64,000 nucleotides of DNA from Suilimivivens sp964393865 (GTDB taxonomy: Bacteria > Bacillota > Clostridia > Lachnospirales > Lachnospiraceae). Below, one piece after another: positions 44,077 through 53,521 of the stretch (position 1 is the first letter of the stretch; each line of letters starts with the position of its first letter). The position numbers and the translations under genes are program-made. The notes under the pieces are model-generated. The model was given only the letters and a program-made list of their open reading frames with translations. It did no database searches and was not told the origin of the DNA. The DNA is taken from assembly GCA_964393865.1 (NCBI GenBank), contig CAYMUW010000005.1:28774-92773 (forward strand), read 5' to 3'.

Positions 44077-45783
44077 ATGGAAAAGAAAAATAGGGTATCT
44101 TTTTTTTATTCAATCAAAGCCAAAATTTTACTGCTTATTGTTGCAGCTGTTTTTGCTACCACAGCGTTATGCCTTTGGGTGATTATCCCTCTGGCCAAAG
44201 AGACGCAGTCTGAGCTTGTTAAAAACTACATGAATGATATAGCATACATAACAGGTAAAAGTATCGACAGGGAGATTGAATTTATAGGCGCTGAAACGGC
44301 TTTGACCGCAGAAGAGCTGGCAAGCACAGTAGGACAGGTTAGCGTAGAGGGAATGGACTCCAGCTATGCTTATGTTGTAGCGGCTGACAGCACCATGTTA
44401 TATCATCCCACGGCGGAGAAGATCGGACAGCCTGTGGAAAATGATGCGGTTAAGCAGATACTTGGGGAATTGTCCAAGGGCAATCGTCTTGAAACGGATG
44501 TAATCACTTATGTTTTTAAAGGCGTTAAAAAGTATGCCTCCTTTTATATTGGCCAGAATAATGAATATATCGTTGTAGTGACCGCGGATGAGGATGAAAC
44601 GCTTGCCAGTGTCAGACGGATATTCAGGAACAGTATTTATGCATCCATTTTTGTTCTGGTTTTATGCTCTGTAATTGGATTTTTTATAGCATTGAGAATT
44701 ATTAAGCCTATTGAGAAGGTGACAGTCATGCTTACAAAGCTTTCCGAGCTAGACCTTACGGAAAGTCAGTTTCAGAAGCAGGTAAGCAAAAGAAAAGATG
44801 AAACAGGTGTTATGGGACAGGCAATTGATGTGCTGCGCACAGCGCTTGTGGGCGCAGTGGGAAATATCACGACTCACAGCAATCAGCTTCATGATTCTTC
44901 TCATACTATGACTGCAAGCGCCAGAGAAAGCTCACTGTCAGTTGAACAGGTGGAGAAGGCAATATCTGAAATTGCACAGGGCGCATCTTCTCAGGCGCAG
45001 GAGACCCAGACGGCTACGGAAAATGTTATTTTAATGGGCAATATGATCGAAGAGACCAACGAGGAAGTGGAGACATTAAGAGAAAATGCCCGTCAGATGC
45101 GTGATGCAGGAGACAGAGCCATTGAAATACTGTCTGATTTAAATGACATTAATCAGAAAACCAAGGAAGCAATTCAGACAATTTATGAGCAGACCAATAC
45201 CACCAATGTATCGGCCATGAAGATTAAAGAAGCAACGGATATGATCAGTGATATTGCAGAGGAAACAAATTTGTTATCCTTAAATGCTTCCATTGAAGCG
45301 GCAAGAGCAGGTGAACAGGGCAGAGGCTTTGCGGTGGTTGCTTCCCAGATACAAAAGTTAGCTGAACAGTCCAATGAATCGGCAAGACAAATTGATGACA
45401 TCATTAATCTGCTGATTTCCGATTCCGAAAAATCAGTTGAGACCATGGAAGACGTCAAGGTTGTTATTGAGAAACAGAATGAAAATGTAATGAATACCGA
45501 GAATGCATTCCGCAATGTAAAGGAAGGCATTGATAAATCCATTGACGGCATTCGCGCGATTGCGGCCAAAACGGAGCAGTTGGACGAGGCAAGAATCAGG
45601 GTAGTGGATGTGGTACAGAATTTAACGGCAATTGCAGAGGAAAATGCGGCAAGCACGGAGGAAACCTCCGCATCTGCTACTGAGGTTGGTTCCATTGTGT
45701 CAAGTATTGCAGGTGATGCGGAACAGCTGAATGATATTGCAAGGAAAATGGAAGAAAGCGTTAAAATGTTTGTGGTAGAGTAA
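44077..45783 (+). CDS. Methyl-accepting chemotaxis protein
   Basis: The 568-residue receptor has an N-terminal membrane segment (about 13-33), an outer Cache-type sensor domain (about 35-185), a second membrane segment (about 190-210), a HAMP domain and a long signalling coiled coil. The CheA/CheW contact tip is EETNLLSLNASIEAARAGEQ, followed by GRGFAVVA. The sensor contains YVVAADSTMLYHPTAEKIGQ, a single-Cache-like stretch. An AAAGGAG site precedes the start. No other chemotaxis genes are near. Confidence 0.95.
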   Translation: MEKKNRVSFFYSIKAKILLLIVAAVFATTALCLWVIIPLAKETQSELVKNYMNDIAYITGKSIDREIEFIGAETALTAEELASTVGQVSVEGMDSSYAYVVAADSTMLYHPTAEKIGQPVENDAVKQILGELSKGNRLETDVITYVFKGVKKYASFYIGQNNEYIVVVTADEDETLASVRRIFRNSIYASIFVLVLCSVIGFFIALRIIKPIEKVTVMLTKLSELDLTESQFQKQVSKRKDETGVMGQAIDVLRTALVGAVGNITTHSNQLHDSSHTMTASARESSLSVEQVEKAISEIAQGASSQAQETQTATENVILMGNMIEETNEEVETLRENARQMRDAGDRAIEILSDLNDINQKTKEAIQTIYEQTNTTNVSAMKIKEATDMISDIAEETNLLSLNASIEAARAGEQGRGFAVVASQIQKLAEQSNESARQIDDIINLLISDSEKSVETMEDVKVVIEKQNENVMNTENAFRNVKEGIDKSIDGIRAIAAKTEQLDEARIRVVDVVQNLTAIAEENAASTEETSASATEVGSIVSSIAGDAEQLNDIARKMEESVKMFVVE

Positions 45784-45786
45784 ATC

Positions 45787-47481
45787 ATGGAATATCTGAT
45801 ATTTGCAGTAGTTATGGTATGCCTGTTGGCGGCTTTAATGCTGAAGGCATACCTGGACTATAAGAAGGATGAAAAGAATTTCATAAAAAAGCTTTATGAG
45901 GAATATGGAGTTCTCCCGAAAAAGGAATATAAGCAGGAGCAGTTTCAAAGCATTTCCGGTTATTTTAATAAGCATCAGAGCGGATTTTTCGTGGATGATA
46001 TTACATGGAACGATCTGGACATGGATGAGGTGTTTAAGGAAATGAATTACGCTTGGTCAGCTGCGGGGGAGGAGTATTTGTATTATATGCTCCGTACGCC
46101 CTGTATGGATCGGGAGGAGCTCTTTAAAAGAGAAAAGACCATAGAGTTTTTCCACCAAAATCAGGATCAGCGTGTGGACTTCCAGCTTGTTTTTTCCAAG
46201 TTGGGAAGATGCGGCAAATTTTCCATATACGATTATCTGGATTATCTGGATAATCTGGGAGAACGCAGCAACCTGCCTCACTATCTGGCCTTTCTTCTTC
46301 TTGCGGCCTCCATTGTCCTGTTGTTTTTCAATGTGCCCATGGGACTGGTGGCGCTCTGCTGCATTTTAATTTATAACAATATCAGTTATTTTAAGATTAA
46401 AAAAGAGATAGAACCTTATGTTGTAAGCTTCGGCTATATTTTTCGGCTTTTGGATGCAGTAAACAGATTGAAAAAGCATCCTGCGGATATGTTGGAAGAG
46501 GAGCTTTCCGCTTTAAAGAAATGCAGCGGCAGTATGAGGAGCTTTAAGGCAGGCTCATCCATCATTATGTCGGGAGGGCGGATGTCGGGTTCGGGAAATC
46601 CGCTGGATATTTTGATTGATTTTTTGAGAATGGGATTTCACATTGATCTGATGAAATTCAACCAGATGCTCTCTGAGGTGAGAAAGCATATCGGAGAAAT
46701 TGACGGAATGATTACCGTTATGGGGAGACTGGATGCGTTGATTGCAATCGGTGCTTACCGGGAAGCGCATTCCTGCTGCATACCCGAATTTACGGAGCAG
46801 ATGGGAATTGATGCCGAAGATATGTATCATCCGCTGATCCGGGAGCCTGTTGCAAACAGTATTACGGTGCGGAACAGCGTTTTAATTACCGGGTCCAACG
46901 CATCGGGGAAATCCACCTTTTTAAAAACGGTGGCAATCAATGCGATTTTGGCGCAGACTGTTCATACCTGCTTGGCTGCAAGCTATCGAAGCTGCTTTTT
47001 CAGGATTTGTTCTTCCATGGCGCTTAGAGATGATGTGCAGGGAGGAAGCAGCTATTACATGGTTGAAATCAAGGCCCTGAAAAGGATATTGGATTTTCTG
47101 GTGGAGGATGGCAAACCGGTACTTTGCTTTGTGGACGAGGTGCTCAGGGGAACCAATACCGTGGAACGGATTGCGGCCTCCACGGAGATATTAAAGAGCA
47201 TGGCAGATCAAAACTGCATTTGCTTTGCGGCTACCCATGATATAGAATTGACTCATCTGCTGGAGGGAATTTATGATAATTACCATTTTGCGGAAGAGAT
47301 AGAGGATGACGATATTCTCTTTAGCTATAAGATACTGGAGGGACGTGCATCTACCCGCAATGCAATTAAGCTTCTGGGCATTATGGGTTATGATAAGGAA
47401 ATCATATGTGAGGCTGAGAAGATGGCGGAAAAATTCCTTGCCACGGGGCATTGGCATGGTATTGACTTACAAAAGGCGTAA
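45787..47481 (+). CDS. Membrane-associated MutS-family ATPase
   Basis: The 564-residue protein has hydrophobic segments at the N-terminus (about 3-20) and in the middle (about 170-200), followed by a MutS-type ATPase domain. Visible elements are Walker A GSNASGKST (369-377), DDVQGGSSYYMVEIKAL, Walker B CFVDEVLRGTNTVER and AATHDIELTHLL. The DNA-mismatch-binding and clamp parts of MutS are absent. This membrane MutS-like family occurs in clostridia with unknown function. It starts 3 bp after the chemoreceptor stop. Confidence 0.82.
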   Translation: MEYLIFAVVMVCLLAALMLKAYLDYKKDEKNFIKKLYEEYGVLPKKEYKQEQFQSISGYFNKHQSGFFVDDITWNDLDMDEVFKEMNYAWSAAGEEYLYYMLRTPCMDREELFKREKTIEFFHQNQDQRVDFQLVFSKLGRCGKFSIYDYLDYLDNLGERSNLPHYLAFLLLAASIVLLFFNVPMGLVALCCILIYNNISYFKIKKEIEPYVVSFGYIFRLLDAVNRLKKHPADMLEEELSALKKCSGSMRSFKAGSSIIMSGGRMSGSGNPLDILIDFLRMGFHIDLMKFNQMLSEVRKHIGEIDGMITVMGRLDALIAIGAYREAHSCCIPEFTEQMGIDAEDMYHPLIREPVANSITVRNSVLITGSNASGKSTFLKTVAINAILAQTVHTCLAASYRSCFFRICSSMALRDDVQGGSSYYMVEIKALKRILDFLVEDGKPVLCFVDEVLRGTNTVERIAASTEILKSMADQNCICFAATHDIELTHLLEGIYDNYHFAEEIEDDDILFSYKILEGRASTRNAIKLLGIMGYDKEIICEAEKMAEKFLATGHWHGIDLQKA

Positions 47482-47521
47482 TGCTATGATTATTCAATAA
47501 ACGGAAAGGTTCGGTGTATCG

Positions 47522-47677
47522 ATGAGTAATTTAATTTTATTTATCAATTCCTTTTTATCTTATATCCTGCTGATGGCAGTTATTGTAGTGGTGGCAGGAA
47601 TTGGAATTTTTATAGGAATTAAGATGAGAAAGCGTAACAATCGAAAGTCAGAAGCCGAAGCAGAAGCGCAAAGATGA
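47522..47677 (+). CDS. Small single-pass membrane protein, 51 residues
   Basis: The ORF from ATG 47522 encodes MSNLILFINSFLSYILLMAV and continues with a strongly hydrophobic stretch (to about residue 34), then a positively charged region (KMRKRNNRK) and an acidic Ala/Glu tail. A GGAAAGG lies about 12 bases upstream, rather far. The stop codon lies in the terminator stem. The pattern (membrane segment, then Lys/Arg by the positive-inside rule) suggests a real protein. No family is recognised. Confidence 0.55.
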   Translation: MSNLILFINSFLSYILLMAVIVVVAGIGIFIGIKMRKRNNRKSEAEAEAQR

Positions 47678-47691
47678 CCTTTGCGCTTTTT
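47664..47691 (+). terminator. Rho-independent terminator overlapping the end of the small ORF
   Basis: AAGCGCAAAG (47664-47673) pairs perfectly with CTTTGCGCTT (47679-47688), loop of 5, followed by TTT. The stop codon of the small membrane-protein ORF lies in the loop. Confidence 0.85.
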
Positions 47692-47757
47692 ATGTGTAAA
47701 AGAAGTGTGCCGGCTTGACGCTTGTTATTCGTTAAAAAGCGCAGAAACGAGGAACGT

Positions 47758-48471
47758 ATGAACTGTTTTGACACTGTTTTGTGGGATGTTGATCAGACAT
47801 TATTGGATTTTGAAAAATCACAGGATTACGCACTGCGATTTAGCTTTAAGCAGTTTGATCTGGAGGTTGATGATGAGATTGTTAAGCTGTATGCAGCAAT
47901 CAATGATTCCTATTGGAAAAGGCTGGAGCTTGGGGAAGTGACCAAAAAGGAGCTTCTTACAGGAAGATTTGATACCCTGTTTAAAGAGTTAAACATTCAA
48001 AAGGCTTCATCCGCCGCTATGGCGCCGGTTTATCAGAAGGCGTTGGGCAGTGTATATTTTTATCGTGATGACAGCCTTAATCTGTGCCACAGTCTTCAGG
48101 GAAAAGTAAAACAGTATGTGGTAACCAACGGTGTGGCAGACACGCAAAGGAATAAGCTGATGCTGTCCGGTCTGGATCAGTATATGGACGGGATTTTTAT
48201 TTCCGAAGAGATGAAATATGATAAGCCTGATATCAGGTTTTTTGAAGAGTGTTTCAAGCAGATACCGGATTTTCAACGGGAAAAAACATTGATCGTGGGA
48301 GATTCCTTATCTAGCGATATGAAGGGCGGAAATCTGGCAGGGATATGCTGCTGTTGGTATAATCCCGGGAATAAGAAGAACGAGAGTGGTCTCGGGATCG
48401 ATTATGAAATCGGGAATTTATGGGAAGTGGAGGGGATTCTTTCATGCCAAAATCCGCAAATCAAAAGCTAA
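47758..48471 (+). CDS. HAD-superfamily hydrolase, YjjG-like
   Basis: ATG 47758, 4 bases after GAGGAA, gives 237 residues. HAD motifs: nucleophile region LWDVDQTLLDF, VVTNGVADTQ, lysine in MKYDKPDIRFF and GDSLSSDMKGG. The cap and motif spacing are those of the YjjG/YfnB pyrimidine 5'-nucleotidase-like group, thought to clear unusual nucleotides. The last 28 bases overlap the WYL regulator gene. Confidence 0.85.
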   Translation: MNCFDTVLWDVDQTLLDFEKSQDYALRFSFKQFDLEVDDEIVKLYAAINDSYWKRLELGEVTKKELLTGRFDTLFKELNIQKASSAAMAPVYQKALGSVYFYRDDSLNLCHSLQGKVKQYVVTNGVADTQRNKLMLSGLDQYMDGIFISEEMKYDKPDIRFFEECFKQIPDFQREKTLIVGDSLSSDMKGGNLAGICCCWYNPGNKKNESGLGIDYEIGNLWEVEGILSCQNPQIKS

Positions 48472-49457
48472 AGCTGATTTATCTGATCAGAATTTTTAAT
48501 GAAAAAACCGATGAAGATCACTGCCTCTCGGCTCAGGACTTAATTGCAGAGCTTTCTGCATACGGAATATCTGCGGAGAGAAAAAGTATCTATGATGATA
48601 TTGAATGTCTGATCCGGCTGGGATATGACATTGTGAATGTAAAGGCGAAAACAGGCGGAGGCTATTACCTTGCCAGCAGGGAATTTGAGCTGCCTGAATT
48701 AAAGCTGTTGGTGGATGCCGTGCAGTCCTCCAGATTTATTACCCAGAGGAAATCCAGAGAACTGATTTCAAAGATTGAGAAGCTGGCCGGTCCCTATGAA
48801 AGAAAGCAGCTGCAAAGACAGGTTTTTGTTGCAAGGCGGGTAAAGACGGAAAATGAAAGCATTTATTACAATGTGGACAGAATTCACCATGCCATTCAAA
48901 ATAATGTGCCTGTTACCTTTACCTATATGGAATGGAATGTGAAAAAGGAACTGCAGCCAAGGAAAGAGGGCAGGAAGTATAAGGTCAGTCCCTGGGCGCT
49001 TACCTGGAAGGATGAAAATTATTATCTGATTGCCTATGACAATGAGGAGGAAAAAATTAAGCATTTCCGGGTGGACAAGATGAATCGGATTACGGAGCTG
49101 ACTGGAGAAGAGCGTATGGGGATGGAGGCATTCAGGGAGTTTGATATTGCCGAATACACCAATCAAACCTTCGGAATGTTCGGTGGAAAGACGGAAACGG
49201 TTACGTTAAAGCTTCCCGCATCTATGATTGGAATTATTTTGGACCGCTTTGGGAGGGAAACGGATGTGAGAAGAATAGATGAGACTTTTGTAAGCGTCAG
49301 GGTCAGAGCCACGGTAAGTAGTCAGTTTTACGGTTGGCTTACGGGACTTGGAAATCAGGTCAGTATTTTGGCGCCGGAGGAAGTGAAGATTGGATATCTG
49401 AGCTTTTTAGATCAAATAATTTTAAATTATAAGGAAAAGGCAGGAGAGAGCAAATGA
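48444..49457 (+). CDS. WYL-domain transcriptional regulator
   Basis: ATG 48444, 8 bases after GGAGGGG, is the start, giving 337 residues. An N-terminal helix-turn-helix (about 8-60, including SAERKSIYDDIECLIRLGYD) is followed by a WYL ligand-binding domain (about 140-230, VSPWALTWKDENYYLIAYD) and a WCX C-terminal extension (about 240-330). WYL proteins often sense nucleic acids or nucleotides. It lies in an overlapping unit between a nucleotidase-like HAD gene and an aminotransferase. Confidence 0.92.
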   Translation: MPKSANQKLKLIYLIRIFNEKTDEDHCLSAQDLIAELSAYGISAERKSIYDDIECLIRLGYDIVNVKAKTGGGYYLASREFELPELKLLVDAVQSSRFITQRKSRELISKIEKLAGPYERKQLQRQVFVARRVKTENESIYYNVDRIHHAIQNNVPVTFTYMEWNVKKELQPRKEGRKYKVSPWALTWKDENYYLIAYDNEEEKIKHFRVDKMNRITELTGEERMGMEAFREFDIAEYTNQTFGMFGGKTETVTLKLPASMIGIILDRFGRETDVRRIDETFVSVRVRATVSSQFYGWLTGLGNQVSILAPEEVKIGYLSFLDQIILNYKEKAGESK

Positions 49458-50626
49458 ACTTAAGGATTGCAGACAGAATGAAGGATTATGAGGAAGGAAT
49501 TTTTCAGCTTTTAAATGAGAAAAAGGAAGAGGTGGAAAGGAAAGGGAAAAAGGTTTACAACCTGTCTGTAGGAACCCCGGATTTTCCCACTGATCCGCAC
49601 ATTATGGAAGCGGTGGCGAAGGCGGCCCAAAACTCCGACAACTATAAGTATGCCCTTAAAATGCTTCCAGAGCTTTCTGAGGCTGTTATCAATCGTTTTC
49701 GTAACCGCTATCACGTAGAACTTACGGAAAAGGAAATTACGGATGTATATGGTTCTCAGGAGGGAATTGCACATATCGGATTGTGTTTGTGTAATCCCGG
49801 CGACATTGTTCTGGTGCCCAATCCGGGATATCCTATTTTTTCCATAGGGCCGTCGCTGGCCATGGCGGATGTACACACCTATGATTTAAATGAAGAAAAC
49901 GATTATTTACCGGATCTTGACGCAATAGAGGAAGAGATTTTAAAGAAAACCAAATTTATGATTGTCTCTTATCCTTTAAATCCGGTGGGCAGAATTGCGC
50001 CGGACAGCTTTTATGAGAAACTGATTCCCTGGGCAAAGGAGCATGAGATTATTATTCTCCATGACAATGCCTATTCGGATATTATTTATGACGGACATAC
50101 AGGCAAATCCATTCTTCAATTTCCGGGTGCCAGGGAAAACTGCATAGAATTTTATTCTCTTTCCAAGAGCTATAATTATACAGGAGCAAGAGTGGGATTT
50201 CTGGTAGGTAACGAGTATCTGGTACAGAGCTTTAAACGGCTCAGGTCACAGATTGACTATGGAACCTTTCTGCCGGTGCAGTATGGGGCAATAGCGGCTC
50301 TGAACGGTCCCGATGAGGGTGTCAGAAAACGCTGCGAGGTATATCAGCAAAGGAGAGATGCGCTTTGCGGAGGACTTCGAAGTATCGGATGGAATATTCC
50401 CGACAGTCAGGGAAGTATGTTCGCATGGGGCAGAATCCCGGAAGGATATACGGATGATGTGGAATTTGTCATGGAGCTTTTGGAAAGGTCAGGAGTGCTA
50501 TGTACACCTGGAAGCAGCTTTGGCAGTCTTGGAAAGGGACATGTACGTTTTGCACTTACCTTGCCGGTGGAGCAAATTCAGGAAGCGGTAAAGGCGGTAG
50601 CGGTGTCCGGCATGATCGGGAAATGA
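49454..50626 (+). CDS. PLP-dependent class I/II aminotransferase
   Basis: The 390-residue protein has the PLP-lysine motif SLSKSYNYTGARVG (K238), PNPGYPIF and SYPLNPVGR, typical of fold-type I aspartate aminotransferase-like enzymes near the LL-diaminopimelate aminotransferase group. The start overlaps the WYL stop (ATGA). The substrate cannot be decided by reading alone. It ends 68 bp before the nrdD promoter. Confidence 0.9.
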   Translation: MNLRIADRMKDYEEGIFQLLNEKKEEVERKGKKVYNLSVGTPDFPTDPHIMEAVAKAAQNSDNYKYALKMLPELSEAVINRFRNRYHVELTEKEITDVYGSQEGIAHIGLCLCNPGDIVLVPNPGYPIFSIGPSLAMADVHTYDLNEENDYLPDLDAIEEEILKKTKFMIVSYPLNPVGRIAPDSFYEKLIPWAKEHEIIILHDNAYSDIIYDGHTGKSILQFPGARENCIEFYSLSKSYNYTGARVGFLVGNEYLVQSFKRLRSQIDYGTFLPVQYGAIAALNGPDEGVRKRCEVYQQRRDALCGGLRSIGWNIPDSQGSMFAWGRIPEGYTDDVEFVMELLERSGVLCTPGSSFGSLGKGHVRFALTLPVEQIQEAVKAVAVSGMIGK

Positions 50627-50694
50627 AATTTCCTAAAAAAAATTCCACCAAATTGTAAGAATGCTTTTTGTATATTTTTCCATTAATTATCAAG

Positions 50695-50723
50695 TTGACA
50701 TCTTTAGATTGTTTTACTATACT
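50695..50723 (+). promoter_or_regulatory. Near-consensus sigma-A promoter for nrdD
   Basis: TTGACA (50695-50700), exactly 17 bases, TATACT (50718-50723). The leader to nrdD is about 85 nt. I could not find convincing paired NrdR boxes. Confidence 0.75.
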
Positions 50724-50810
50724 TAATAATACAACATCTTGATTGGGAAGAAGGAAATCCGCTAGATTTGGTATTTTGTATTATGAGCGGGGATGAATGG
50801 AGGAAGAAGA

Positions 50811-52994
50811 ATGAGCAGTGAACAGGAACAGGGAACTGCCGTAGTTTACGGTGATTTATTCAAGCCGGAACGGCAGGTGAAGGTAGTCAAGAAGGATGGC
50901 AGTCTGGAGGCTTTTAATGTACAGAAGGTCATTGATGCAGTAGGAAAAAGTGCATACAGAGCATTGACCAAATTTACCGATGAGGAGAAGAAGCATATTT
51001 GTCAATATGTGGTAGATAAGGTTAATGAGTTGGGCCAGGATCAGATTCCCATTCCCATCATGCATAATATTGTTGAAAGTGCACTGGAAGACGTGAAACC
51101 TATTGTGGCAAAGAGCTATAGGGATTACCGTAATTATAAGCAGGACTTTGTCCGCATGATGGACGATGTTTACAAAAAAAGCCAGTCTATCATGTACGTT
51201 GGGGACAAAGAAAATGCCAATACGGACAGTGCGCTTGTTTCTACCAAGAGAAGCCTGATTTTTAATCAGTTTAATAAAGAGCTGTATCAGAAATTTTTCA
51301 TGACCACAGAGGAGATTCAGGCCTGCCGGGACGGATATATTTATGTACATGATATGTCTGCAAGGCGGGACACCATGAACTGTTGTCTGTTTGACGTTGC
51401 AAGCGTGCTTACGGGCGGCTTTGAGATGGGAAATATCTGGTACAATGAACCGAAAACGCTGGATGTGGCATTTGACGTAATCGGCGATATCGTGCTGAGT
51501 GCGGCAAGCCAGCAGTATGGTGGATTTACCGTTCCTGAGGTGGACAAGATTTTGGAGCCTTACGCAGAGAAAACCTACCGCAAGAGCCTTAAGAAATACA
51601 AAAATTTAGGTATTGATGAGGAAACTGCCAAGGCGGAAGCTTACGCAGATGTAAAAAGAGAATTTGAGCAGGGCTTCCAGGGCTGGGAGTATAAGTTTAA
51701 CACGGTAGCTTCCAGCAGGGGGGATTATCCCTTTATTACGGTGACTGCAGGTATTGGAACCGGCAGATTTGCCAAGCTGGCAACGATCTCTCTTTTGAAT
51801 GTCAGAAGAAAAGGACAGGGTAAGGAAGGCTGTAAAAAGCCTGTGCTTTTCCCTAAGATTGTTTTTCTGTATGATGAAAATCTTCACGGACCCGGCAAGG
51901 AGCTGGAGGACGTGTTTGAGGCGGGAGTAAAGTGCTCCGCCAAGACGATGTATCCCGACTGGCTTTCCCTTACGGGAAAGGGCTATATCGCCAGTATGTA
52001 TAAGCGATATGGCAAGGTAATCTCTCCTATGGGATGCCGGGCATTCTTATCGCCCTGGTATGAGAGAGGCGGAATGCACCCTGCCGATGACGATGATGTG
52101 CCTGTATTTGTGGGGCGTTTTAATATCGGTGCGGTTTCTCTTCATCTGCCCATGATTCTTGCAAAATCAAGACAGGAGAGCCGTGATTTTTATGAGGTTT
52201 TGGATTACTATTTAAATCTGATTCGTCAGCTTCATATCAGGACTTATGCTTATTTGGGAGAAATGCGTGCGTCCACCAATCCTCTTGCATATTGCGAGGG
52301 CGGTTTTCTTGGAGGTCATTTGAAGCTTTCCGATAAGATTAAGCCCATTTTGAAAACAGCAACCGCAAGCTTTGGCATTACCGCCTTTAATGAGCTGCAG
52401 GAGCTGTATAACGGCAAATCGCTGGTTGAGGACGGGCAGTTTGCGCTTGAGGTTTTAGAGCACATCAACCAGAAGATCAATGAATTTAAGGAAGAAGACG
52501 GAAATTTGTATGCGATTTACGGAACCCCTGCCGAGAGCCTGTGCGGCCTGCAGGTTAAGCAGTTCCGTGCAAAATACGGCATTGTGGAAGGCGTTTCGGA
52601 CAGAGAGTATGTTTCCAACAGCTTCCACTGTCATGTATCTGAGGATATTACGCCTATTCAGAAGCAGGATTTGGAGTATCGTTTCTGGGAGCTTAGCAAC
52701 GGCGGAAAAATCCAATATGTAAAATATCCCATTGACTACAACATTGATGCAATCAAAACGTTAATTAGACGTGCAATGGACATGGGCTTTTATGAGGGTG
52801 TCAATTTGTCGCTGGCATATTGTGATGACTGTGGACATCAGGAGCTTGAGATGGATGTTTGTCCTGTCTGCGGAAGCAAAAATCTGACCAAGATTGAGCG
52901 AATGAACGGGTATCTTTCCTATTCCAGAGTGCATGGGGATACCAGACTGAATGAAGCGAAAATGGCAGAGATTGCAGAAAGGAAGAGCATGTAG
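50811..52994 (+). CDS. nrdD: Anaerobic ribonucleoside-triphosphate reductase, class III
   Basis: NrdD makes deoxynucleotides without oxygen by a glycyl radical. ATG 50811 lies behind GGAGGAAG; the in-frame ATG at 50793 lies before it. The 727-residue protein starts with an ATP-cone (about 25-115, VKKDGSLEAFNVQKVIDAVG) and ends with a zinc ribbon (CDDCG...CPVCG, about 671-691) and ERMNGYLSYSRVHGD, where G700 is the likely radical site. The cognate activase nrdG follows by 3 bp. It suits a strict anaerobe. Confidence 0.97.
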   Translation: MSSEQEQGTAVVYGDLFKPERQVKVVKKDGSLEAFNVQKVIDAVGKSAYRALTKFTDEEKKHICQYVVDKVNELGQDQIPIPIMHNIVESALEDVKPIVAKSYRDYRNYKQDFVRMMDDVYKKSQSIMYVGDKENANTDSALVSTKRSLIFNQFNKELYQKFFMTTEEIQACRDGYIYVHDMSARRDTMNCCLFDVASVLTGGFEMGNIWYNEPKTLDVAFDVIGDIVLSAASQQYGGFTVPEVDKILEPYAEKTYRKSLKKYKNLGIDEETAKAEAYADVKREFEQGFQGWEYKFNTVASSRGDYPFITVTAGIGTGRFAKLATISLLNVRRKGQGKEGCKKPVLFPKIVFLYDENLHGPGKELEDVFEAGVKCSAKTMYPDWLSLTGKGYIASMYKRYGKVISPMGCRAFLSPWYERGGMHPADDDDVPVFVGRFNIGAVSLHLPMILAKSRQESRDFYEVLDYYLNLIRQLHIRTYAYLGEMRASTNPLAYCEGGFLGGHLKLSDKIKPILKTATASFGITAFNELQELYNGKSLVEDGQFALEVLEHINQKINEFKEEDGNLYAIYGTPAESLCGLQVKQFRAKYGIVEGVSDREYVSNSFHCHVSEDITPIQKQDLEYRFWELSNGGKIQYVKYPIDYNIDAIKTLIRRAMDMGFYEGVNLSLAYCDDCGHQELEMDVCPVCGSKNLTKIERMNGYLSYSRVHGDTRLNEAKMAEIAERKSM

Positions 52995-52997
52995 GCA

Positions 52998-53507
52998 ATG
53001 AGATATCACAATATTACGAAGGATGATATGCTGAACGGTGACGGGCTTCGTGTGGTACTCTGGGTAGCAGGCTGCTCCCATTGCTGCAAGGAATGTCATA
53101 ATCCGGTCACATGGGACCCGGCAGGCGGGCTTCTCTTTGATGAGGACGCCAAAGCGGAGATTTTTGAGCAGCTTGATAAGCCGTATATTTCAGGGATAAC
53201 CTTTTCAGGGGGCGATCCTCTTCACGCAGCAAACCGGCTTGAAGTAAGAAATTTGATGGCTGAAATCAAACAGAAATATCCGGACAAGACCATCTGGCTC
53301 TATACAGGTGACAGCTGGGAGAATATTTTACATTATGCGATTATGCAGTATGTGGATGTACTTGTAGACGGGGAATTTCAAGTGGACAAGAAAGATAACA
53401 AGCTATTATGGAAGGGCAGCAGCAATCAGAGAGTGATTGATGTACAGAAGTCCTTAACTCAGACTGATCCGGTTATTCCGGTTCTGCACTGCGGCGACTA
53501 TGCATAA
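52998..53507 (+). CDS. nrdG: Anaerobic ribonucleotide reductase activase NrdG
   Basis: A radical SAM enzyme of 169 residues that installs the glycyl radical in NrdD. The 4Fe-4S motif CSHCCKEC (Cx3Cx2C) follows WVAGC at the expected position near residue 26, and SGGDPLH is present. Its stop overlaps an alternative start of the next gene. Confidence 0.96.
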   Translation: MRYHNITKDDMLNGDGLRVVLWVAGCSHCCKECHNPVTWDPAGGLLFDEDAKAEIFEQLDKPYISGITFSGGDPLHAANRLEVRNLMAEIKQKYPDKTIWLYTGDSWENILHYAIMQYVDVLVDGEFQVDKKDNKLLWKGSSNQRVIDVQKSLTQTDPVIPVLHCGDYA

Positions 53508-53521
53508 TGGAAAGAGGCACA

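Noticed and set aside
50783..50821. 12-codon ORF overlapping the nrdD start
   Set aside because: No ribosome binding site in front and ordinary length for chance; no regulatory logic visible.
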